Part shown: piece after piece, positions 9,515-17,036 of the stretch
Numbering within the stretch: position 1 is the stretch's first letter
How the letters are laid out: each line of letters opens with the position of its first letter
From: an uncultured Lysobacter sp.
GTDB taxonomy: Bacteria; Pseudomonadota; Gammaproteobacteria; Xanthomonadales; Xanthomonadaceae
Assembly: GCA_946480055.1 (NCBI GenBank)
Contig: CAMLID010000017.1
Coordinates: forward strand, 1-60,877
Reading direction: 5' to 3'
DNA: 60,877 nucleotides
Position numbers and translations under genes: made by a program
Notes under the pieces: generated by a model
Seen by the model: only the letters and a program-made list of their open reading frames with translations
Database searches by the model: none
What the model was told of the DNA's origin: nothing

Positions 9515-10366
9515 TCAGCGGAAATGCGCGCTCAACACCGCACCGGCTTCGAGCAATGCCGCCGGCGAACCTCGCGGTGGCGCCAACAGCCGGAACACGA
9601 CCGAGGGCAGCGCCGGCAGGCGCAGGATGCGCGGCGCCGGCACCAGGCCTTCGACGACCGCCGATGCGTTGAGGCAACCCACCCCCAAACCTGCCGCGAT
9701 GGCCGACTGCAGACCGGCGACGCCGCTGCAGGTGTGCGCCACCGTGTGCGCGATGCCGCGCTGGACCAGCGCACGCACCGCCGTGCGATGTACGGCGCAG
9801 CTGTCGGGCAGCAGCACCAAGGGCAGGGGCTCGCCTTCGCGGTGGCGGAAGTGCGGCGCCGCCAGCCACGACAGCGCTTCGCGGCGCAGTGGGCGGCCAC
9901 CGGCGCGGGCCGGCTTCACCTCCATCACCAGGGCCAGATCGTAGTCGCCGCGTGCATGGCCCTCGACGATGGCCGCGCTTTGCGCGACGGTCACCTGCAG
10001 GCGCAGTTGCGGGCATGCGCGTGCGACGTGGCGCAGCAGCGCGGCGACGTCGGCAGGACGAAAATAGTCGCTGATCGCCAGGCGCACTTCCGTGGTCGGT
10101 GCGGCCTGTTGTACGTCGCGCAGCGCGAGTTCGCCGATCTCCAGCAGCTGGCGCGCATGCGCCAACAGGCGCTCGCCGGCCGGCGTGGTCGTCACGCCGT
10201 TGCGCGAACGCAGCAGCAGCGGCGCGCCCGCGACGGCTTCGAGCTTCTGCAATTGTTCGCTGATCGCCGATTGCGAGCGGAACACCAACGCCGCGCCGGC
10301 GGAGATGCTGCGCGCGTCGACCACGGCGACGAAGGAGCGGAGCTGTTCCAGGTCCAGGCTGCGCAT
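9515..10366 (-). CDS. LysR-family transcriptional regulator
   Basis: About 283 residues. The N-terminal winged helix-turn-helix is LEQLRSFVAVVDARSISAGA, then SQSAISEQLQKLEAVAGAPL, followed by a substrate-binding domain (LRLQVTVAQSAAIVEGHARG; GLQSAIAAGLGVGCL). I choose the ATG at 10366, which has GGAG 6 bases upstream; an ATG at 10378 would add four residues. It is divergent from the tautomerase gene and probably controls it through the palindrome between them. Confidence 0.88.
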   Translation of the reverse strand: MRSLDLEQLRSFVAVVDARSISAGAALVFRSQSAISEQLQKLEAVAGAPLLLRSRNGVTTTPAGERLLAHARQLLEIGELALRDVQQAAPTTEVRLAISDYFRPADVAALLRHVARACPQLRLQVTVAQSAAIVEGHARGDYDLALVMEVKPARAGGRPLRREALSWLAAPHFRHREGEPLPLVLLPDSCAVHRTAVRALVQRGIAHTVAHTCSGVAGLQSAIAAGLGVGCLNASAVVEGLVPAPRILRLPALPSVVFRLLAPPRGSPAALLEAGAVLSAHFR

Positions 10367-10387
10367 GCGCGGCTCCATGGGATAACT

Positions 10388-10402
10388 ATCGGAATTCCCG
10401 AT
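10388..10402. promoter_or_regulatory. Candidate LysR-type operator (T-N11-A palindrome)
   Basis: ATCGGAATTCCCGAT is an inverted repeat with perfect 5-bp arms and contains the T-N11-A core (T10389 to A10401). It lies in the divergent spacer between the LysR gene and the tautomerase gene, where LysR autoregulatory sites usually sit. Confidence 0.5.
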
Positions 10403-10481
10403 GGGTTCCGCCAGATAATCCAGCTATTCCGGCGGTCGGGGAGGGGCTAGTGTGGTCCTACCCCATCACCGGAACAAGTCC

Positions 10482-10880
10482 ATGCCGCACATCGCCCTGC
10501 AGATTTCAGGAGCCCCGGATACCGCGCTGACCAAGGCGGTCGCCGCCGCCGTCGCCGACCTTACCGTCGAAGTCCTGGGCAAGCCGCGCGAGTTGATCGC
10601 GGTGACGATCCAGTACCTCGACCCGGCGCAGTGGATCATCGACGGCCGCCCGCTGACCGAGCACGGCCGCAACGCCTTCCAGCTCGACATCAGCATCACC
10701 GACGAGACCAACACCAAGGCCGAGAAGGCGCGTTATCTGGAGCAGGTGTTCGCGCGGCTGTCGGAGTTGATCGGCAACGTGCATCCGACCTCGTATATCC
10801 ACGTGATCGACGCGCGTGCCGCGGCCTACGGCTATGGTGGCGTGACCCAGGAGCGGCGCTACCAGCAGGCCCTGCGTTAG
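10482..10880 (+). CDS. Tautomerase-superfamily enzyme
   Basis: This 132-residue protein begins Met-Pro (MPHIALQISG), giving the N-terminal catalytic proline of the 4-oxalocrotonate tautomerase/MIF superfamily after Met removal. It is about twice the length of a single 4-OT subunit. Conserved-looking segments include KPRELIAVTIQY and NVHPTSYIHVIDARAAAYGY. The substrate cannot be read from the sequence. Its stop overlaps the stop of the convergent LysR gene by three bases. Confidence 0.8.
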   Translation: MPHIALQISGAPDTALTKAVAAAVADLTVEVLGKPRELIAVTIQYLDPAQWIIDGRPLTEHGRNAFQLDISITDETNTKAEKARYLEQVFARLSELIGNVHPTSYIHVIDARAAAYGYGGVTQERRYQQALR

Positions 10881-11779
10881 ACGCCGGGGCCGTCGCCGGC
10901 GACCTGCGCCAGCAGCCAATCGCGTAGCGCCACGACTTCCGCGCCCGGCGGGCCGCCGTCGGCGTAGACCAGGTTATGGCGGTAGCCCTCCAGGGTCGGC
11001 CCGAACGGCTGCACCAGCAGACCCGACGCGAGGTCGTCGGCGACCAGCGCCAGGCTCAGCAGGGCCACGCCCTGACCGGCGATCGCGGCCTGGATCGCGT
11101 GGCTGTCATCGGTGTAGCGCAGGCCGGCGTCGACTTCGACGCCGTGCAGGCCGGCGCGCTCGCACCAGCCGCGCCAGCTCGGCGTGCGCGCGGCGGGGTG
11201 GCGCCATTCCACGTGCAGCAGCGGTTGCGAGCGCAGATCTTGCGGCGCGTGCACGCCCAGGCGCGGGCTGCACACCGGGGCGAACACGTCGTCGATCAGC
11301 GGCAGACAGACCAGGCCGGGGTAGGGGCCGTGGCCGTAGCGGATCGCCGCGTCGGCGACGCCGGCGTGCAGGTCGACCGGGTCGTCGGAGGCGTGCAGGC
11401 GCAGGTCGAAGTCCGGGTAGGCGGCGCGGAAGGCGGCCACCCGCGGCACCAGCCATTTCGCGGTGAACGACACCGTCGCCGACAGGGTGATCGCGCGGCG
11501 TACGCGGCGTGCGGCGATCGCCGCGACCGCGGCGGCGAAGGCGTCGAAGCCCTCGCGCAGCACCGGGTAGAGCTGGGCCGCGTCGGCGGTCAGGGCGACC
11601 TGGCGGGTACGGCGCTCGAACAGGCGCACGCCGAGCTGGTCCTCGAGCAAGCGGATCTGGTGGCTGATCGCGGTCGGGGTCACCGCCAGTTCGTCGGCGG
11701 CGTGCTTGAAGCTGGCCAGGCGGGCGGCGGCTTCGAAGGCGCGCAGGGCGCCCAGCGGGGGCAGGCGGCGAGGGTTCAT
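10877..11779 (-). CDS. LysR-family regulator, GcvA-like
   Basis: This 300-residue protein opens MNPRRLPPLGALRAFEAAAR and continues with helix-turn-helix residues KHAADELAVTPTAISHQIRL, typical of the GcvA/AmpR-like LysR subgroup. The effector domain follows, with YTDDSHAIQAAIAGQGVALL. I chose the ATG giving this start; the frame is open 75 codons further upstream without similarity. It is divergent from the azoreductase gene, which is its likely target. Confidence 0.88.
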   Translation of the reverse strand: MNPRRLPPLGALRAFEAAARLASFKHAADELAVTPTAISHQIRLLEDQLGVRLFERRTRQVALTADAAQLYPVLREGFDAFAAAVAAIAARRVRRAITLSATVSFTAKWLVPRVAAFRAAYPDFDLRLHASDDPVDLHAGVADAAIRYGHGPYPGLVCLPLIDDVFAPVCSPRLGVHAPQDLRSQPLLHVEWRHPAARTPSWRGWCERAGLHGVEVDAGLRYTDDSHAIQAAIAGQGVALLSLALVADDLASGLLVQPFGPTLEGYRHNLVYADGGPPGAEVVALRDWLLAQVAGDGPGV

Positions 11780-11786
11780 GGATGCA

Positions 11787-11820
11787 TAAAACTCATCTGA
11801 TGCCTGAGGAATAGGAGTTT
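11787..11820. promoter_or_regulatory. Candidate LysR-binding region between LysR gene and azoreductase
   Basis: The 151-base divergent spacer is AT-richer than its surroundings. It carries an inverted repeat AAACTC (11789-11794) / GAGTTT (11815-11820) enclosing CTCA/TGAG half-sites, consistent with a dyad LysR site next to the regulator start. The assignment rests only on symmetry and position. Confidence 0.35.
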
Positions 11821-11930
11821 GTCGGCCCGCCATATAGGACGTCAAATGGGCCCTTGGCCGCGCATGGCGATTCTGGTTCACGAATCGAGATGAGCAGGAC
11901 TCATGCACCCACCCTCCGCGAGATGCCTCC

Positions 11931-12623
11931 ATGACCCGTCTGCTCCACATCGACTCCAGCGCCCGCCCCCACGGCTCCGACCGCCACGCCCACGGTTCCC
12001 ACACCCGCCGCCTCAGTGCGCGCTTCGCCCAGCGCTGGCAGGCGCTGCGTCCACAGGACCCGGTGGTCTACCGCGATGTCGGCCAGTCGCCGCCGGCGCC
12101 GGTGAGCGGGGCCTGGATCCATGCCGCGTTCACGCCCGCCGACGCGCGCGAGCCGTGGATGCATGAGGTTCTGGCCGAAAGCGACGCGCTGGTCGACGAA
12201 CTGCTGCAGGCCGACGTGATCGTGGTCGGCCTGCCGATGTACAACTTCAATGTCCCGGCTCAGTTCAAGGCCTATGTCGACAACGTGGTGCGGGTCGGCC
12301 GCACCTTCGGCTTCGACCGCAGCCGCGGCGCCGAGCCGTACTGGCCCTTGCTGGCCGAGGCCGGCAAGACCCTGGTGCTGCTGGGCTCGCGCGGCGACTA
12401 CGGCTATGCCGAAGGCGAGCGACTGGGACGGCTCAACCACGGCGAGGCCAGCGTGCGCACCGCGTTCGGCTATCTGGGCATCGTCGATGTCCACGGCGTG
12501 GCGATCGAGTACGACGAGTTCGCCGACGCGAGGCTGCGTGCGTCGATCGCCGAGGCCGAGGCCGGCGTCGATGCCCTGGCCGAGCGCCTGGCCGCGCAGC
12601 GCGGGCAGCGCGCCGCGGCCTGA
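11931..12623 (+). CDS. azoR: FMN-dependent NADH-azoreductase family protein
   Basis: This 230-residue flavodoxin-like quinone/azo reductase matches the AzoR family. It shows the N-terminal phosphate-binding stretch RLLHIDSSARP, the FMN-contact motif PMYNFNVPAQFKAYVDNVVR and LLGSRGDYGYAEG. Family members are cytosolic and reduce quinones or azo compounds with two electrons. The divergent LysR neighbour suggests inducible expression. The gene symbol is a family-level assignment. Confidence 0.88.
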   Translation: MTRLLHIDSSARPHGSDRHAHGSHTRRLSARFAQRWQALRPQDPVVYRDVGQSPPAPVSGAWIHAAFTPADAREPWMHEVLAESDALVDELLQADVIVVGLPMYNFNVPAQFKAYVDNVVRVGRTFGFDRSRGAEPYWPLLAEAGKTLVLLGSRGDYGYAEGERLGRLNHGEASVRTAFGYLGIVDVHGVAIEYDEFADARLRASIAEAEAGVDALAERLAAQRGQRAAA

Positions 12624-12713
12624 GCGCGCACGCCGCGCTTTGCATTTCGCGACACCCGACCTAAGGTGGGCGGCCGATGCCGCCCCTCGCGGCCGCTTGC
12701 GAACCTCGCGACT

Positions 12714-13490
12714 TTGAGAACCGTTTCCGCCACCCGCTATGTCACGCCGCTGCGCGAAGGCGGTTCGCTGCCGGCCGTGGTCGAGGCCGACGACGACGGC
12801 CTGTACGTGATGAAGTTCCGCGGCGCCGGCCAGGGCCGCAAGGCGCTGATCGCCGAGCTGATCGCCGGCGAACTCGCGCGCGCCCTGGGCCTGCCGATAC
12901 CGGAAATCTTGCTGGCCGAACTGGATCCGGAGCTGGCCCGCACCGAGCCCGATCCCGAGATCCAGCACCTGATCCGCGCCAGCGCCGGCCTCAATCTGGC
13001 GCTCGACTACCTGCCAGGCGCGGTCAACTACGACCCGCTGGTCGACCAGCCCGACGAAGCGCTGGCCTCGCGTCTGGTCTGGTTCGACGCCTGCGTCAGC
13101 AACGTCGACCGCACCGCGCGCAACACCAATCTGTTGGTCTGGCATCGGCGCCTGCACCTGATCGACCATGGCGCCGCGCTGTACTTCCACCACGACTGGG
13201 CCAGCGCCGAGCGCGCCAGCGCCGGCGTGTTCGCCCAGGTCCAGGACCACGTGCTGCTGCCGCTGGCGCGGCGCCTGCGAGAGGCCGACGCCGAACTGGC
13301 GCCGCAGATCACCCCGGCGCTGATCGAGCGTATCGTCGGCCTGCTGCCCGATACCTGGTTGCAGGACGAGCCGGAGTTCGCCGACGCCGATGCGCTGCGT
13401 CGCGGTTACGCCGACTATCTCAAGCGCCGGATCGCGCAGCGTGCCGGTTTCGTCGAGGAGGCCGTCCGTGCCCAATCGCGCTACGTATGA
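12714..13490 (+). CDS. HipA-like kinase-fold protein
   Basis: About 258 residues. It resembles the stand-alone HipA-family kinase proteins found beside DUF3037. Kinase-like motifs are present: YVMKFRGAGQG (ATP lysine region), SNVDRTARNTNLL (catalytic loop with Asp, Arg and Asn) and LIDHGAAL (metal-binding Asp-x-Gly). The N-terminal HipA domain and a HipB partner are absent, so it is not a classical toxin gene. The start is uncertain: TTG at 12714 gives the family-like RTVSATRYVTPLREGG, while a GTG at 12666 would add 16 residues. Confidence 0.72.
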   Translation: MRTVSATRYVTPLREGGSLPAVVEADDDGLYVMKFRGAGQGRKALIAELIAGELARALGLPIPEILLAELDPELARTEPDPEIQHLIRASAGLNLALDYLPGAVNYDPLVDQPDEALASRLVWFDACVSNVDRTARNTNLLVWHRRLHLIDHGAALYFHHDWASAERASAGVFAQVQDHVLLPLARRLREADAELAPQITPALIERIVGLLPDTWLQDEPEFADADALRRGYADYLKRRIAQRAGFVEEAVRAQSRYV

Positions 13491-13872
13491 CTACGCCGTG
13501 GTGCGGGTCGTGCCGCGGGTCGAGCGCGGCGAATTCGTCAATGTCGGCGTGCTGGTCTCGTGCCCGGGCGCCGGCTTGCTGGAAGCCGGGATCGAACTGG
13601 ACGAGGCGCGTGTGCTGGCGCTGGATCCGAACCTGGACCTGGAGTCGCTGCGCGCGCACCTGGCCGCGATCGAACGCATCTGCCGCGGCGGTCCCGGCTC
13701 GGGTCCGATCGGCGAACTGCCTGCGCGCGCGCGCTTCCATTGGCTGACCGCGCGGCGCAGTTCGATCATTCAGATGTCGCCGGTGCACACCGGGCGCTGC
13801 CTGCGGCCGGAAGCCGTCCTCGATCATCTGCTGGAACGCATGGTCCGCCCGATCGCGCCGCAATCGCGCTGA
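13468..13872 (+). CDS. DUF3037 protein
   Basis: This 134-residue protein starts with GTG, giving PNRATYDYAVVRVVPRVERG then EFVNVGVLV, the DUF3037 signature. A GAGGAGG lies just upstream. It overlaps the end of the HipA-like gene by 23 bases in another frame. HipA-like and DUF3037 genes often occur as a pair; their joint role is unknown. Confidence 0.82.
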   Translation: MPNRATYDYAVVRVVPRVERGEFVNVGVLVSCPGAGLLEAGIELDEARVLALDPNLDLESLRAHLAAIERICRGGPGSGPIGELPARARFHWLTARRSSIIQMSPVHTGRCLRPEAVLDHLLERMVRPIAPQSR

Positions 13873-13884
13873 GGCGCGACGCGC

Positions 13885-15183
13885 TCAGGCCGGCGGCGTC
13901 GCGTCGCCGGCGCTGAGCACCAGGGTGGTGCGGGTGCCGCGGCCGACCGCGGATTCGAAGCTCAGGGTCCAGCCCAGGTGTTCGCACAGGCGCGAGATCA
14001 GGTCCAGGCCGATGCCGCCGCCGTCGCGGCCGCCGCCGCCACGGGCGATGCGGGCGTAGATCGCGCTGATCTCCTCCGGCGTCATGCCGTGACCGGGATC
14101 CTCGATGACGATGGTCGCCGGCGCTTCCAGGCGCACCCGGATTTCGCCGCGGTCGCTGTTCTCGATCGCATTGCGCAGCAGATTGCCGACCGCGGCCTGC
14201 ACGATCGGCAGCGGTGCGACGATCCCGCACGGCGGCAGCGGCGCCAGGCTCAGGCGCAGGTCCTTGTCGTGGGTGAGCTGGCGATGATCCTCGACGATTT
14301 CCGGCAGCAGCTGGTCCAAAGCGACGTGGTCGCTGACGCTGGTCAGGCGCGCCGGGTCCTTGGCCAATGCCAGCAGCAGCGAGATCAGCCGCTCCACGTC
14401 CTGGGCGGTGCGACGGACCCGGCCGAGCTGGTGGCGCACCGGCGCCGGCACGTCGGGCTGGTCCAAGGCGAGTTCGGCGGCGCCGGCGATCACCGCGATC
14501 GGCGTGCGCAGTTCATGGCTGGCGCTGTCGATGAAGACGCGCTCGCGTTCGACGAAGCGTTCGTTGCGCTGCAGGTACTCGTTGAGCGAATCGGCGATCA
14601 CCACCAGCTCGCCGCTGGCCGCGTGCGGCACGTCGACGCGCTGGCCTGGCAGGTCGGGGCGCAGCCGCGCGATGCGCTCGGCCAGGGTGCTCAAGGGCTG
14701 CATCAGCCGGTTCACGCCCAGCGCGATCAGCAGCGCCAGCACCAGCAGGGTCGTGATCGCCGAGCCGGCGATGGTCAGGGCCATATCGAACTCGCGCGTC
14801 TCCAGCTCGGAGATGTCCAGCGCCAGGGTGACGCGGCGGCCTTCGAGGTCGCGCACCAGCACCACCCATTCGGCCTCGCCGACTTCGATGTCGTCGTGCA
14901 CGCCGGGCGGCAAGGTGCGCAATTGCGGCGGTAACGAACTCGATGACGGGGAATGGTCGTCGTAGAGCTTGACCCCGGCGGTGTCGGTCCAGTGGTAGTC
15001 GGGATCGCTGTGGCTGCGCTCGATGAAGTGGTCGAGCTCGGTTTCCAGCAGGGTCTGCCAGACCAGGTTCTCGACGTGTTCGTTGACGATGAAGCCCTGC
15101 GCGATCACCGCGATCGACAGCAAGGCGGTGTAGCCGAGCAAGCCCAGCAGGATGCGCCGGCGCAGGCTGCTCTTAGCCGCCAT
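13885..15183 (-). CDS. Sensor histidine kinase
   Basis: 432 residues. The membrane segments are at about 8-30 and 137-158 with a roughly 105-residue periplasmic sensor between them. A HAMP-like linker (NRLMQPLSTLAERIARL) is followed by HisKA with phospho-His223 (SASHELRTPIAVI) and an HATPase domain with N box NLLRNAIENS, G1 EDPGHGM and G2 GGGIGLDL. Its start overlaps the end of the response regulator gene by 11 bases, so regulator and kinase form one operon. Confidence 0.9.
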   Translation of the reverse strand: MAAKSSLRRRILLGLLGYTALLSIAVIAQGFIVNEHVENLVWQTLLETELDHFIERSHSDPDYHWTDTAGVKLYDDHSPSSSSLPPQLRTLPPGVHDDIEVGEAEWVVLVRDLEGRRVTLALDISELETREFDMALTIAGSAITTLLVLALLIALGVNRLMQPLSTLAERIARLRPDLPGQRVDVPHAASGELVVIADSLNEYLQRNERFVERERVFIDSASHELRTPIAVIAGAAELALDQPDVPAPVRHQLGRVRRTAQDVERLISLLLALAKDPARLTSVSDHVALDQLLPEIVEDHRQLTHDKDLRLSLAPLPPCGIVAPLPIVQAAVGNLLRNAIENSDRGEIRVRLEAPATIVIEDPGHGMTPEEISAIYARIARGGGGRDGGGIGLDLISRLCEHLGWTLSFESAVGRGTRTTLVLSAGDATPPA

Positions 15184-15880
15184 GCGCGGCCTCCACGGTG
15201 CCCGGCGCGGCGATGTCGGCCAGGCGGTAGCCGACCCGCGGCAGGGTCTGGATCAGTTTGTTCGGATACGGGCCGTCGACGCTGCGGCGCAGTTCGTAGA
15301 TGTGGGAGCGCAGCATGTCGCCGTCGGGCGGGCTGTCGCCCCACAGTGCATGTTCCAGGCGTTCGCGGGTGACGGCGGCGGGGCTGGACTGCATCAGCAC
15401 TTCCAGCAGCTTGCGGCAGGCCGGATACAGGTGCAGGGCGCGGCCGCCGCGGCTGACTTCCAACGTCGTCAGGTCGTAGCGCAGGTCGGCGATCTGCAGC
15501 ACGCGGCTGCGGCCGCGGCCACGCGCGCGCGCGACCAGCGCCTCCAGGCGCACTTCCAGTTCAGGCAGGGCGAAGGGCTTGGTCAGGTAGTCGTCGGCAC
15601 CGGCGCGGAAGCCGGCGATCTTGTCGGGCAGTTCGTCGCGGGCGGTCAGCATCAGCACCGGGACCTCGTTGCCGGCGTCGCGCAGGCCGCGCAGCACGCC
15701 GTGGCCGTCCAGGCGCGGCAGCATCCAGTCCAGCACGATCGCGTCGTAGCGCTGGGTCACGGCCAGGTGCAGCCCGGTGGCGCCGTCGGGAGCGGCGTCC
15801 AGGGTGTAGCCGCGCGCTTCGAAATACTCGAACAGGTTCGCGACCAGATTCCGGTTGTCTTCCACCACCAGCACACGCAT
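15173..15880 (-). CDS. OmpR-family response regulator
   Basis: 235 residues. REC domain at 1-115 with phosphoacceptor Asp51 (IVLDWMLP), Thr79 and Lys101 (YLTKPF), then a winged-helix DNA-binding domain (CRKLLEVLMQ; MLRSHIYELRRSVD; TLPRVGYRL). I start at the ATG giving MRVLVVEDN. It is divergent from the PAP2-eptA pair, which makes these its most likely targets, as in PmrA-type lipid A modification systems. Confidence 0.9.
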   Translation of the reverse strand: MRVLVVEDNRNLVANLFEYFEARGYTLDAAPDGATGLHLAVTQRYDAIVLDWMLPRLDGHGVLRGLRDAGNEVPVLMLTARDELPDKIAGFRAGADDYLTKPFALPELEVRLEALVARARGRGRSRVLQIADLRYDLTTLEVSRGGRALHLYPACRKLLEVLMQSSPAAVTRERLEHALWGDSPPDGDMLRSHIYELRRSVDGPYPNKLIQTLPRVGYRLADIAAPGTVEAAHGG

Positions 15881-16041
15881 ACGTGCGGATCCTCCTTCCC
15901 GCGGTTCCGACTGGCCAGTTTCGGCATGGCCGCGTCGGAGCGGCGTCGGAACCGACACGAACGATACTCCCACGCGCGCGGGGCGGCGGCGATCGCTGCC
16001 GTCGCCCGGACCGGGCGGTCGGCACCATGCGCGGTCAGCCG

Positions 16042-16078
16042 GCGTTTAGCTGCGCGGGCTTTGCGGCCTGCGTTTAAC
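16042..16078. promoter_or_regulatory. Repeated GCGTTTA motif upstream of PAP2/eptA
   Basis: GCGTTTAGC (16042-16050) and GCGTTTAAC (16070-16078) are direct repeats 28 bases apart in the spacer between the response regulator and the PAP2 gene. OmpR-family regulators bind direct repeats, but usually about 11 bases apart, so this is a weak candidate. Confidence 0.25.
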
Positions 16079-16172
16079 GAAGCCCGAATTCGGCTCCTAC
16101 CGCTCTCCGACACGCACGTTTCGATCATCGCTGCGGCTTCCACTGAGTGCCGGTTCGCACCGGCCGCATTCG

Positions 16173-17036
16173 ATGAAATCTCCCGCGGCGACCAAATACA
16201 GCATGAAGAGCGGCCCGTCCTGGCCGCTACACCATCCCGGTCTGGACCGCATCGCCGCGGCGCCGTCCACCCGCAACGAGCGTTTCCTGTTCGGCCATTT
16301 CTGGCTGCCGCTGCTGGCCTTCGCGGTCTTGGCGATCGGCCTGATGCTGCTGCACGGCGACGCCTGGGTGGCGGACCGCCTGTACGCCTGGCAGGGCCAC
16401 CGCTGGGCGCTGCGCGACGCCTTCGTGACCCAGGGCCTGATCCATATCGCCGGCCGCGATCTCAGCACCGCGGCCTGGCTGGCGGTGGCGGCGACCTGGG
16501 TCGTCGCGCGCCTGCGCCCCGGCATGGCCGCGCTGCGGACGCCGCTGGCCTACCTGGCGCTGTCGACGCTGCTGGCCACGGCGCTGGTGGCCTGGATCAA
16601 GTCGTGGTCGAACATGGATTGCCCCTGGGACCTGCTGCGTTACGGCGGCGACCGGCCCTACGTCGGCCTGCTCGGACTGCGCCCGCTCGGTCTGTCGCGC
16701 GGGGTCTGCTTCCCGGCCGGCCATGCCAGCGGCGGCTATGCCTGGATGGCGCTGTACTTCTTCTTCCTGATGCTGCGCCCGCGCCTGCGCTGGTTCGGCC
16801 TGGCGCTGGGAATCGTGACCGGGCTGGTGTTCGGCGTCTCGCAACAGCTGCGCGGCGCGCACTTCCTGTCGCACGACCTGTGGACCGCGACGATCTGCTG
16901 GATGAGCGCGCTGGGCGTGTACCTGTTGTTCCGGCGCTACGTCGAGGTCGATGAGCTCGATCCGGCCGCAACGCCGGGCGATGAGTTCGCCGTCGATCCG
17001 GGCTCGCTCGCCGCGCACCGCCGGAGCGCCCCGTGA
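16173..17036 (+). CDS. PAP2-family membrane phosphatase
   Basis: A 287-residue inner-membrane protein with about five to six membrane segments. PAP2 motifs are KSWSNMDCPWDLLRYGG (about 143-159), CFPAGHASGGY (His184) and the RGAHFLSHD segment (Arg227, His230, His234). Related proteins remove phosphate from lipid A or undecaprenyl pyrophosphate. It overlaps eptA by GTGA, so the two are co-translated. Their pairing with a two-component system suggests lipid A dephosphorylation followed by phosphoethanolamine transfer. The start is uncertain because there is no strong ribosome site; an in-frame ATG lies at 16203. Confidence 0.85.
   Translation: MKSPAATKYSMKSGPSWPLHHPGLDRIAAAPSTRNERFLFGHFWLPLLAFAVLAIGLMLLHGDAWVADRLYAWQGHRWALRDAFVTQGLIHIAGRDLSTAAWLAVAATWVVARLRPGMAALRTPLAYLALSTLLATALVAWIKSWSNMDCPWDLLRYGGDRPYVGLLGLRPLGLSRGVCFPAGHASGGYAWMALYFFFLMLRPRLRWFGLALGIVTGLVFGVSQQLRGAHFLSHDLWTATICWMSALGVYLLFRRYVEVDELDPAATPGDEFAVDPGSLAAHRRSAP

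Noticed and set aside
12714..13490. Classical HipBA toxin-antitoxin module
   Set aside because: No HipB-type repressor gene precedes it and the HipA N-terminal domain is missing.
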